NCBI RefSeq assembly: GCF_006716315.1
Contig: NZ_VFOV01000001.1
Location: 1,683,501 to 1,747,500, forward strand
Length of the DNA: 64,000 bases
Reading direction: 5' to 3'
Source: Nocardioides albertanoniae
GTDB taxonomy: Bacteria > Actinomycetota > Actinomycetes > Propionibacteriales > Nocardioidaceae
Part shown: positions 1 to 7,164 of the stretch, one piece after another
Position numbering within the stretch: the first letter of the stretch is position 1
How the letters are laid out: the number at the start of each line of letters is the position of its first letter
The notes under the pieces: model-generated
Told to the model about the DNA's origin: nothing
Seen by the model: the letters and a program-made list of their open reading frames with translations, nothing else
The model's database searches: none
Translations under genes and position numbers: made by a program

Positions 1-28
1 ATCTGTACAGCAAGGCGGTGAAGAGGCT

Positions 29-1387
29 GTGAGTCAAGGCAGTCACGTTCCAGACAGCCACATTCCAGGCAGTCACGTTCCGGGCAAGAACATCGCAGGC
101 ACCATCAACGGGCTCTTCGACGGCGGGTTGCCGATCAAGCTGACCGCCTACGACGGCAGCGTCTCGGGTGACCCGGACTCGCCGTACGGGATGGACATCC
201 TCAACCCGCGCGGCCTGGCGTTCCTGCTGACCGCGCCGGGTGACCTCGGCCTGGCTCGTGCCTACGTCAACGGCGACATGGACCTGACCGGCATCCATCC
301 GGGCGACCCCTACCCGCTCCTCTCGCTGGTGCTGGAGAAGACCGACTTCGCTCGGCCCAGCCCCCGCGAGCTGGTCGAGCTGGTGCGCGCGATGGGTGTG
401 AAGAGCTTCGTGCCGCCGAAGCCGCCGCCGCAGGAGCACCTGCCGGCCTGGCGGCACCGGGCCGAGACCGTACGCCATCTCTCCGGTCGCGCGCTCGGCG
501 CGCTGCCGTGGACGCGCCACTCGCACGAGCGCGACGCCGACGCGATCCACCACCACTACGACGTCTCCAACACCTTCTACGAGTACGTCCTCGGGCCGTC
601 GATGACCTACACCTGCGCCCTCTACCCGGCCGACGACGCCACGCTCGAGGAGGCGCAGTTCGCCAAGTACGACCTGGTCTGCCGCAAGCTCGGGCTCGAG
701 CCCGGGATGCGGCTGCTCGACATCGGCTGCGGCTGGGGCGGCATGGTCCGTCACGCCGCCAAGCACTACGGGGTGAAGGCGCTCGGCGTGACCCTCTCGC
801 GCGAGCAGGCCAACTGGGCGCAGAGGGCGATCAAGGCCGACGGCCTCGACGACGTCGCCGAGGTGCGTTACTCCGACTACCGCGACGTGGCCGAGGGTGA
901 CTTCGACGCGGTCAGCTCGATCGGGCTGACCGAGCACATCGGCGTGGCCAACTACCCGGCCTACTTCGGGTTCATCAAGGGCAAGCTCCGTGACGGCGGC
1001 CGCCTGCTCAACCACTGCATCACCCGCCCGGAGAACGTCTCCCGGGCGAGCGCAGGGGCGTTCATCGACCGCTACGTCTTCCCCGACGGCGAGCTGATCG
1101 GCTCGGGCACCATCGTGTCCGCGATCGAGAACACCGGCCTCGAGGTGCAGCACCACGAGAACATCCGGGTGCACTACGCCAAGACGCTCACCGGGTGGAA
1201 CGACAACCTGGTCGAGCACTGGGACGCGTGCGTCGACGAGGTCGGTCTCGGCACCGCCAAGGTCTGGGGTGTCTACATGGCCGGCTCTCGGATCGGTTTC
1301 GAGCGCAACAACATCCAGCTCCACCACGTGCTCGCCACCAAGACGGTGGACGGCCTCTCCGGCTACCCCCTGCGGCACACCTTCTGA
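29..1387 (+). CDS. Cyclopropane-fatty-acyl-phospholipid synthase family methyltransferase
   Basis: 452 residues from a GTG start. This family moves a methyl group from S-adenosylmethionine onto the double bond of membrane lipid acyl chains. The SAM-binding glycine motif LLDIGCGWGG is at about residues 229-238, followed by a complete class I methyltransferase fold and the family's C-terminal lipid-binding half. The length fits family members. The first 20 residues hold a short repeat (GSHVP, DSHIP, GSHVP) that looks unstructured; the true start may lie after it, since no other start has a clear ribosome site. The gene is convergent with the VOC gene, 12 bases away. The exact lipid product (cyclopropane or branched chain) cannot be read from sequence. 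Confidence 0.9.
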   Translation: MSQGSHVPDSHIPGSHVPGKNIAGTINGLFDGGLPIKLTAYDGSVSGDPDSPYGMDILNPRGLAFLLTAPGDLGLARAYVNGDMDLTGIHPGDPYPLLSLVLEKTDFARPSPRELVELVRAMGVKSFVPPKPPPQEHLPAWRHRAETVRHLSGRALGALPWTRHSHERDADAIHHHYDVSNTFYEYVLGPSMTYTCALYPADDATLEEAQFAKYDLVCRKLGLEPGMRLLDIGCGWGGMVRHAAKHYGVKALGVTLSREQANWAQRAIKADGLDDVAEVRYSDYRDVAEGDFDAVSSIGLTEHIGVANYPAYFGFIKGKLRDGGRLLNHCITRPENVSRASAGAFIDRYVFPDGELIGSGTIVSAIENTGLEVQHHENIRVHYAKTLTGWNDNLVEHWDACVDEVGLGTAKVWGVYMAGSRIGFERNNIQLHHVLATKTVDGLSGYPLRHTF

Positions 1388-1399
1388 CGGGTCGGCATC

Positions 1400-1741
1400 T
1401 CAGGCGGCCTCCGGGCCGCCTCCGATGCCGATCTCGTTGCCGTCTGGATCGCGGAAGAGGGTCTTGCGCACCCCGTTCGCATACGTCTCCTCCGAGGCCG
1501 GCCGCAGCCCGCGATCCGCGATCGTGGCAAGACGGGCGTCGAGATCGTCGACGAAGAGGGTGAGGAACCCGTGTCCGGCGATCTCCGGCTTCTGCTCGAC
1601 ATAGACGTAACGGTGCTCGGCGGCCTCGAAGACGGCCTCGACGTCGTTCGGGTAGAACGCGACCTCGCCGAGCAGCTTCTCGTACCAGGTCACGGCGGCG
1701 GCGATGCTCGTCACCGGGATGCCCGCGAAGAGGTCGACCAT
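1400..1741 (-). CDS. VOC (glyoxalase/bleomycin resistance) superfamily protein
   Basis: 113 residues, a single vicinal-oxygen-chelate domain. It opens with a typical beta strand and helix (IPVTSIAAAVTWYEKLLG) and ends with the family signature FRDPDGNEIGI near residues 95-105. Such small proteins act as dimers in metal-dependent enzymes or as antibiotic binders; nothing here fixes the substrate. The start codon lies one base beyond the stop codon of the upstream flavin-type oxidase gene, so the two are almost certainly co-transcribed. It meets the cyclopropane synthase gene tail to tail. Confidence 0.85.
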   Translation of the reverse strand: MVDLFAGIPVTSIAAAVTWYEKLLGEVAFYPNDVEAVFEAAEHRYVYVEQKPEIAGHGFLTLFVDDLDARLATIADRGLRPASEETYANGVRKTLFRDPDGNEIGIGGGPEAA

Positions 1742-1742
1742 G

Positions 1743-2279
1743 TCAGAACCTCCACCGGGTCGCGGCGTACGGCTCGACGCACTGGACCGCGTGCGCCGAG
1801 GTTGCCTCGAGCCGGTGGACGTGCCACGGCGCGGGGCCGGCGCTCTGGGCGCTGAACGGCGCGGTCAGGGCGTCACCCGACTCGTCGACCTCGGCCGGCC
1901 AGCCCTCGTCGTCGTGGTAGCGCCTGGCGACCCGTGCGAGCTCGTCGCCGAGCACCCGCGTCGCCCGCCCCTCGACCACGAGGTCGAACTCGCGCACCGA
2001 GAGCGAGACCGCGCAACGCGGGTCGCGGTCGAGGTTGCGACCGCGCCGCGTCGTCGGCCCGGTGACGAGGTAGAACGAGCCCTCGAACCACACCGCGCCC
2101 ACCGCGTTCACGTGCGGCCCGCCGTCGGCGTTGATCGTGCTCACCCAGGTCGTGTAGCGCCCCGGCTCCCCCTCCTGCGAGCCCGGCCCCTGGTTGAACC
2201 CCGCCTCCAGCCGCTCGCTCACCTCCTCCCAGGACATCGTCGGCGCGCCGTACATCTCAGCAAGGTTGTAGGTCTTCAT
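1743..2279 (-). CDS. Pyridoxamine 5'-phosphate oxidase-like (PPOX class) protein
   Basis: 178 residues. It has the split-barrel FMN- or F420-binding fold: the N-terminal strand pair TTWVSTINADGGPHVNAVGAVWFEGSFYLVT is spread over about residues 43-73, followed by the RGRNLDRDPRCAVSL segment typical of PPOX-type proteins. These proteins bind FMN, F420 or heme and reduce or oxidise small molecules; the cofactor is not certain. The ATG at 2279 was chosen because AAGGAGAC sits a few bases upstream; the frame stays open further upstream without support. First gene of a two-gene operon with the VOC gene, divergent from the siderophore-interacting protein. Confidence 0.82.
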   Translation of the reverse strand: MKTYNLAEMYGAPTMSWEEVSERLEAGFNQGPGSQEGEPGRYTTWVSTINADGGPHVNAVGAVWFEGSFYLVTGPTTRRGRNLDRDPRCAVSLSVREFDLVVEGRATRVLGDELARVARRYHDDEGWPAEVDESGDALTAPFSAQSAGPAPWHVHRLEATSAHAVQCVEPYAATRWRF

Positions 2280-2409
2280 GGCTGTCTCCTTCGCCTGAAC
2301 AGGACTATCCACCTGCTCCACGAACGAGTCACGACCAATTCGACAATCACGGCGGGCGCCGACGCGGTGATGCGGGTGGCGGAGCCGGGCGCGGATAAAC
2401 TGCGCGACG

Positions 2410-3189
2410 ATGAGTGTCAAGGCCCAGCAGTACGCCGCGGAGGTGCTGCGGCGCGAGCAGATCACGCCCCACCTCGTCCGTCTCGTGCTCGGCGGTGCGG
2501 GGCTGGCCGGGTTCACCTCGACCGGGATCCCCGACGAGTGGGTCGGGCTGATCGTGCCGGGGCAGTTCCAGTCGCGCTACTACACGGTGCGCTCCTGGGA
2601 GGGTGGCGAGCTGACCCTCGACATCGTCGTGCACGACGTCGGTCTGGTCACCGAGTGGGCGATGCGCACCGACCCGGTCGGGCAGACGGTCACCATCACC
2701 GAGCCCAAGGGCTCCTACGCCGCCCCCGACGCCGCGCAGTGGCTGCTGCTGGTCGGCGACCTGACCGCGATGCCCGCGATGGCGCGGATCGCCGAGACGA
2801 CCACGCTGCCCACGCGGATCTGGGCCGAGGTGCCCGAGGACGTGCCCGGCTATCTTCCCGACAGCGTCGACGTCGTCTGGTCGACGTCGCCCACGGCGAC
2901 CTCCTCCGACCTGGCCGCGGCCGTGGAGAAGATCGACTGGCCCGGTGGTGACGGCTACTTCTGGATGGCGGGGGAGTCGAGCCAGATGCGGGCGATCCGC
3001 AAGCATCTGATGCGCGAGCGCAAGCTCGGTTCCCACGCCTACGACGTGATGGGCTACTGGCGCGGAGGCGGCCAGAAACGGCAGCCGCGGGCGGTCGACC
3101 CCGGACCGATCTGGCGTGAGGGCAAGGCCCAGGGGCTCACCGATGAGCAGATCTGGCAGCGATACGACGAGCAACAGGAGCGACAGTGA
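2410..3189 (+). CDS. Siderophore-interacting FAD-binding protein (SIP family)
   Basis: 259 residues. The FAD-binding barrel carries RYYTVRSW at about residues 56-63, and the C-terminal NAD(P)H-like domain includes GDLTAMPAMARI and YFWMAGESSQMRAIRKHL, both typical of the SIP/ViuB ferric-siderophore reductases. Likely role: cytoplasmic release of iron from imported siderophores by reduction. The ATG follows TAAACT at 2396-2401 by eight bases with no ribosome site, which suggests a leaderless message. Its stop codon overlaps the GTG start of era, so the two share a transcript. No siderophore genes are nearby. Confidence 0.88.
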   Translation: MSVKAQQYAAEVLRREQITPHLVRLVLGGAGLAGFTSTGIPDEWVGLIVPGQFQSRYYTVRSWEGGELTLDIVVHDVGLVTEWAMRTDPVGQTVTITEPKGSYAAPDAAQWLLLVGDLTAMPAMARIAETTTLPTRIWAEVPEDVPGYLPDSVDVVWSTSPTATSSDLAAAVEKIDWPGGDGYFWMAGESSQMRAIRKHLMRERKLGSHAYDVMGYWRGGGQKRQPRAVDPGPIWREGKAQGLTDEQIWQRYDEQQERQ

Positions 3190-4124
3190 CCGATCCGGAG
3201 ACCCAGGCTGCATTCCGGAGCGGCTTCGTGTCGTTCGTGGGACGCCCCAACGCGGGCAAGTCCACGCTGACCAACGCGCTGGTCGGCACCAAGGTGGCGA
3301 TCACCTCCGACAAGCCGCAGACCACGCGCACCGTGGTCCGAGGCATCGTGCACCGCCCCGACGGCCAGCTGATCCTCGTCGACACCCCGGGCATCCACCG
3401 GCCGCGCACGCTCCTGGGCGAGCGGCTCAACGAGCTGGTCGAGTCCACCTGGACCGAGGTCGACGTGGTCGCGATCTGCTTCCCGGCCAACGAGAAGATC
3501 GGCCCCGGCGACCGTCGCATCGCCGAGAACGCCAACAAGCTCAAGAAGGGCATCAAACGCGTCGCGGTGGCGACCAAGACCGACCTCGCCACCCCCGAGC
3601 AGATCGGGCAGCACCTGCTCTCGATCCAGCAGCTCGGCGAGGAGCTCGGCATCGAGTGGGCGGAGATCGTGCCGGTCTCCAGCGTCGGTGACGACCAGGT
3701 CGACCTCCTCGGCGACCTGCTGATCAAGCTCCTCCCGGAGGGCCCGGCTCTCTATCCCGACGGCGAGCTCACCGACTCTCCCGAGGAGATCATCGTCGCC
3801 GAGCTGATCCGCGAGGCGGCCCTGGAGGGCGTACGCGACGAGCTGCCGCACTCCATCGCGGTCGTCGTCGAGGAGATGCGCCTGCGGGAGGACCGCCCGG
3901 AGGGCAAGCCGCTGATGGACGTGCACGCCTTCCTCTACGTCGAGCGCGACTCCCAGAAGGGCATCGTGATCGGCCACCGGGGAGCCCGGCTCAAGGACGT
4001 CGGGCAGCGGGCACGGCTGCAGATCAAGGAGCTGCTCGGCATGCCGGTCTATCTCGACCTGCACGTCAAGATCGCCAAGGACTGGCAGCGCGACCCGCGC
4101 CAGCTGCGCCGGCTGGGCTTCTGA
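3186..4124 (+). CDS. era: GTPase Era, ribosome assembly factor
   Basis: 312 residues. The N-terminal GTPase domain has the P-loop GRPNAGKST at residues 19-27, the G3 motif DTPG and the G4 motif TKTD. The C-terminal KH domain includes VIGHRGARLKDVG and ends LRRLGF. Era binds the 3' end of 16S rRNA and helps mature the small subunit; it is normally essential. The length is that of a full Era. The GTG start overlaps the TGA of the SIP gene (GTGA), so translation is probably coupled. It is convergent with the lipoprotein pair downstream. Confidence 0.97.
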   Translation: MTDPETQAAFRSGFVSFVGRPNAGKSTLTNALVGTKVAITSDKPQTTRTVVRGIVHRPDGQLILVDTPGIHRPRTLLGERLNELVESTWTEVDVVAICFPANEKIGPGDRRIAENANKLKKGIKRVAVATKTDLATPEQIGQHLLSIQQLGEELGIEWAEIVPVSSVGDDQVDLLGDLLIKLLPEGPALYPDGELTDSPEEIIVAELIREAALEGVRDELPHSIAVVVEEMRLREDRPEGKPLMDVHAFLYVERDSQKGIVIGHRGARLKDVGQRARLQIKELLGMPVYLDLHVKIAKDWQRDPRQLRRLGF

Positions 4125-4160
4125 GCCGGATCAGTCTGTGAGGGATCGGCCCCTGAGGGA

Positions 4161-5012
4161 TCAGGCCGGCGCCCAGCAGATGCCGTAGCTCTGCCCGCCC
4201 TGCCACTGCTCGGCGCTGGGGAACTCCCACGACCACTCGTACTTGAGCGGGTCGTCGGCGACCTCGGCGGCGGCGGCCTTGCAGTCCTCGGCGCCGGCGC
4301 GGTTGACCCTCGACTCGCCGGGGTACTTGCCCGAGCCGAGATCGATGACCGACAGGGCCCGCCAGGAGTGCTTCAGCGAGCACGGCACCCGCTTGAACGA
4401 GTCGGACTTCGGCGACGCGGTGCCGCACATCCGGAACGGCTCGGCGGTGTCGGAGTCGCCCAGCACGCCGCGCATGTTGCCCTTGAGCGTCATCAGCGCC
4501 TTGGGCCCGGCGATGCCGATGATGTCGCAGCGGAACCAGTTGGCGCCGGCCTCCGACTCCTTGATCGTCGGCGTGAACCAGACCGGTCGCAGCATCGAGA
4601 GCCGCAGGTCGTCGGCGTTGCCGCCGAGATACTTCGTGACCTTCTTCGGGCACGAGGCCGCCACCTGGGCCGCGACCTGCTCGGAGTCGACCGCGACGAG
4701 GTGGCCGTCGACGACGTTCTTCAGCCGGCCGACGGCGTACGTCTGGGTGGTGTGCTTGCCCTTGCAGCTCACCGCGGTGCCACCGGCCGTGGGGGCCAGG
4801 GCTTCGTCGTAGCTGACGTTGTAGCAGGCGCCGTCCTTGGGGGAGGGTGCGGCGGACGCCGATGCCGACGGCGGTGCCGAGGAGGGTGACGGCGCGGCGT
4901 CGGGCTCACCGCCTCCGCAGCCGGCGAGGGCCAGGGCCCCCACGATGACAAGGGCCAGAGATCCCCCGAGCGGCATCGATCGCTTCGGGCCCCGCTTCAG
5001 CGTGTCTCGCAT
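4161..5012 (-). CDS. Septum formation-type lipoprotein, second of a tandem pair
   Basis: 283 residues. After a basic start, a hydrophobic stretch and the lipobox LALAGC (about residues 30-35) mark a lipoprotein signal; a Ser/Ala/Pro-rich linker follows. The mature part contains regularly spaced cysteines and two copies of the pattern Cys-x-HxxxxYAVG/CSLKHSWRALSV seen in the Septum_form family, plus a C-terminal YGICWAPA. Family function is poorly known; it is linked by name to cell division. It starts two bases after its paralogue ends, so they form an operon. The ATG at 5012 was preferred over an upstream in-frame ATG because that would fall inside the neighbouring gene and break the signal peptide. 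Confidence 0.75.
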   Translation of the reverse strand: MRDTLKRGPKRSMPLGGSLALVIVGALALAGCGGGEPDAAPSPSSAPPSASASAAPSPKDGACYNVSYDEALAPTAGGTAVSCKGKHTTQTYAVGRLKNVVDGHLVAVDSEQVAAQVAASCPKKVTKYLGGNADDLRLSMLRPVWFTPTIKESEAGANWFRCDIIGIAGPKALMTLKGNMRGVLGDSDTAEPFRMCGTASPKSDSFKRVPCSLKHSWRALSVIDLGSGKYPGESRVNRAGAEDCKAAAAEVADDPLKYEWSWEFPSAEQWQGGQSYGICWAPA

Positions 5013-5014
5013 GC

Positions 5015-5848
5015 TCACTCCTTGGTCGCCGCCCAGCAGATCGCCCAGCGGTTGCCGGCTTTCCACTCTTTCTCTCCAAACCATGTGTACCCGTATTCGA
5101 AGCTTTCCGGGTAGCCCAGCCAGGCGTTAACCGAGCCTCGGCAGTATTGCGCCGCCTTCTTCTTGGAGTCCTCCACGCCCAGGAACTTGTCCTTGGCCTC
5201 GCCCAGCTTGATGGTCGTCACCGCGCGCATCTTGTGGGAGTCCGAGCACGGCACCTTCGGTGAGGTCACGGTCTTGCCGGTCGCGCACACCATCCAGCGG
5301 TCCTCGATGTCCTCGACCTTCTTGACCTTGAGGAGGTTGCGGGTGGTGGTCGGCAGGTCGACGTACTCCGCCCCCTGCTGGCCACCGCCGACCACGTCGC
5401 AGCGGATCCAGCGCGCGCCCTCGTCCCAGGCCTTCTCCGACGGGCCGAAGTAGACGTGGGAGAGCATCGAGCGCATCAGCAGGCTCTGGTCGGAGCCGAC
5501 GTAGTCCTCCAGCAGCTTGCGGCACTGGCTGAAGGCCCACTCGTTGACCTTCTCGTCGCCGTAGCCGGCGTCCTTGAACTCGTCGGGCAGCGGTCCGGCG
5601 CCGAAGGTCTCGGCGTTGTGCGGCTCGTCGCACGGGACGTACTTGTCGAAGTTGTAGGCCTCGGAGACGTCGTCGTGGCTGAGGTTGCGGCACTTGCCCA
5701 CCTCGGGCAGCGCGGTCGAGTCGACCTGCTTCGGGTCTTCGCCCTCTGCGGCAGCCCGATCGCCGCCGCACCCGCTCAGCGCGAGAGCGGCGAGCACCAC
5801 GATCAGAAGAGCAACGGACGTCGTACGTCGCGGGGTATGGCCGATCAC
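5015..5848 (-). CDS. Septum formation-type lipoprotein, first of a tandem pair
   Basis: 277 residues from a GTG at 5848, which gives a clean lipoprotein signal (TPRRTTSVALLIVV then LALSGC). The mature region resembles the following gene: paired cysteines near HNAETFG and a C-terminal WAICWAATKE that matches YGICWAPA of its neighbour, so the two are diverged tandem duplicates. Probably anchored outside the membrane. The frame stays open to an ATG at 5953, but the extra 35 residues look non-coding and would bury the signal peptide. Function unknown beyond the Septum_form resemblance. Confidence 0.72.
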   Translation of the reverse strand: MIGHTPRRTTSVALLIVVLAALALSGCGGDRAAAEGEDPKQVDSTALPEVGKCRNLSHDDVSEAYNFDKYVPCDEPHNAETFGAGPLPDEFKDAGYGDEKVNEWAFSQCRKLLEDYVGSDQSLLMRSMLSHVYFGPSEKAWDEGARWIRCDVVGGGQQGAEYVDLPTTTRNLLKVKKVEDIEDRWMVCATGKTVTSPKVPCSDSHKMRAVTTIKLGEAKDKFLGVEDSKKKAAQYCRGSVNAWLGYPESFEYGYTWFGEKEWKAGNRWAICWAATKE

Positions 5849-6024
5849 GGGGGTCGACTCTACTTGCGGGGGTATGCGCGAGCCGAAATCCAGTGGGACC
5901 CGTCCGCGAGAGGAGCGGGTGAGACTCGGTGCAGATTCGGGTGAGCCCGACACGGTGGAGTCGGTGGTGGCGGATGATCCGCCCCGGTCGAACCGCTCGG
6001 CCGGACGTGAGATGAGGAGACACC

Positions 6025-6420
6025 ATGAACACCGTGATCACGAGGGCGGCCATGACCGGTTTCGCCTCTGTCGCCATCGCCGGTGGCGCCCTGCTGGCAT
6101 CCGCCCCGGCAGCCCAGGCGGAGGCGGCGAAGGACGTCACCGCCCAGGCGCACGGCTGCCCCTCGGGCGCGGTCTGCGTCTACCCCGGCACCGGGTGGAA
6201 CGGCGACATGCCGGAGCACGTCTACTACTCCTACGGTGCCCACAACCTCTCCAACGAGCACGGCGACCACCGGGTCTACAACAACCAGACCGGCGGCGCG
6301 ACCGCGCGCACCTGCACGGGTTACGACGGCACCGGCGACTGCGAGGGGTTCCTGGGATCCGGCTACTACGTGGACAAGAACCTGACGGCCTACAACTCGA
6401 TCGTCCTGGTCAGGCCGTGA
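6025..6420 (+). CDS. Secreted peptidase inhibitor, family I36-like
   Basis: 131 residues. A Sec signal peptide ends at ASAPAAQA (about residue 32). The mature domain of about 95 residues starts CPSGAVCVYPGTGW, which closely resembles the start of the Streptomyces metalloproteinase inhibitor SMPI, and has the cysteine pairs and Tyr/Gly-rich strands of that beta-gamma-crystallin-like fold. A ribosome site GAGGAGA precedes the ATG. Family members either block secreted metallopeptidases or act as structural extracellular proteins. The last 11 bases overlap the end of the convergent flavodoxin-like gene. Confidence 0.78.
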   Translation: MNTVITRAAMTGFASVAIAGGALLASAPAAQAEAAKDVTAQAHGCPSGAVCVYPGTGWNGDMPEHVYYSYGAHNLSNEHGDHRVYNNQTGGATARTCTGYDGTGDCEGFLGSGYYVDKNLTAYNSIVLVRP

Positions 6421-6901
6421 TCACTGCGGCAAGCGTCGCGCCCAGCTCATAGGCGGCCTCGACGTGCGCATCCTCGACGTCCCCCAGGACGTCGAGGATG
6501 TCGTAGGCCTGGGTCCAGTCGAGCGCGCCGACGATCGACTGCACCGAGCGGATGGCGCCGGTGGTGTCGTAGCGGCCGTGGACGTAGAGGCCGTAGGGGC
6601 GTTTGGCGGTCTCTCCCGCTGACTCACCCGCGCCCCCGGAAGGGTCGAGCGCACCACCGACGGCGAGGAACGTCGAGTCGAAGAAGTGCTTGAGCGCACC
6701 CGACATGTAGCCGAAGTTGGCGCTGGTGCCGAGCACGTAGCCGTCGGCGGCGAGGACGTCGTCGGCGGTGGCCTCCAGCGCGGGGCGTACGACGACGTCG
6801 ACGCCGTGGATCTCGGGATCGTTGGCACCCGAGACGACCGCGTCCGTCAGACGTTGCAGGGAGCGGGTGGGGGAGTGGTGGACGATCAGCAGGCTGGCCA
6901 T
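6410..6901 (-). CDS. Flavodoxin-like NAD(P)H oxidoreductase
   Basis: 163 residues. It opens with a beta strand and an FMN-phosphate loop (LLIVHHSPTRSLQRL) and has the segment DGYVLGTSANFGYMSGALKHFFD typical of flavodoxin/NADPH-dependent FMN reductases over about residues 53-75. Likely a soluble flavin reductase or quinone reductase; the substrate is unknown. The ATG at 6901 is preferred; upstream GTG and TTG codons in frame add only a few residues. It ends inside the 3' end of the inhibitor gene, an 11-base tail-to-tail overlap. Confidence 0.8.
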   Translation of the reverse strand: MASLLIVHHSPTRSLQRLTDAVVSGANDPEIHGVDVVVRPALEATADDVLAADGYVLGTSANFGYMSGALKHFFDSTFLAVGGALDPSGGAGESAGETAKRPYGLYVHGRYDTTGAIRSVQSIVGALDWTQAYDILDVLGDVEDAHVEAAYELGATLAAVITA

Positions 6902-7052
6902 GCTCACAGCCAACCATTGTTGTCGGCTGTGAGCACCCGTCCAGGCGTACGGCCGAGACTCGGGAGGCGCCTCTGCTCGGGCGTCTCTCGATCCGAGAAG
7001 CCGGGTGGCCGCGGGGGAGTGCGTGTAACCGTTCTGTTATGGTGACGGAGTC

Positions 7053-7094
7053 ATGTTGCGCAGCCTCCTTCTTAGCTGCCGCAGCGGGGTCTGA
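7053..7094 (+). CDS. leuL: leuA leader peptide (leucine-rich)
   Basis: A 13-codon open frame reading MLRSLLLSCRSGV, with four leucines (three consecutive) followed by a stop, 70 bases upstream of leuA. The sequence ACGGAG precedes its ATG and a likely -10 box, TGTTAT, lies at 7035-7040. Leader peptides of this kind sense charged leucyl-tRNA: ribosome stalling at the Leu codons changes the folding of the downstream RNA. It overlaps the left arm of the hairpin at 7079-7117, as attenuation requires. Too short to be found by normal gene calling. Confidence 0.8.
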   Translation: MLRSLLLSCRSGV

Positions 7095-7117
7095 GAAGCC
7101 GGACTCCCTCGCTGCGG
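7079..7117 (+). promoter_or_regulatory. leuA attenuator hairpin
   Basis: CCGCAGCG at 7079-7086 pairs perfectly with CGCTGCGG at 7110-7117, and the stem continues with GGG/CCT. The left arm covers the last codons of the leucine leader peptide, so a ribosome completing the peptide would block it while a stalled one would not. No run of T follows, so the switch may act on translation or on a further structure towards leuA rather than as a simple terminator. Confidence 0.65.
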
Positions 7118-7164
7118 AGGTTCGACGTGCGCCGGCACTCTCTCCCATCTGACGAGGATTCCGC

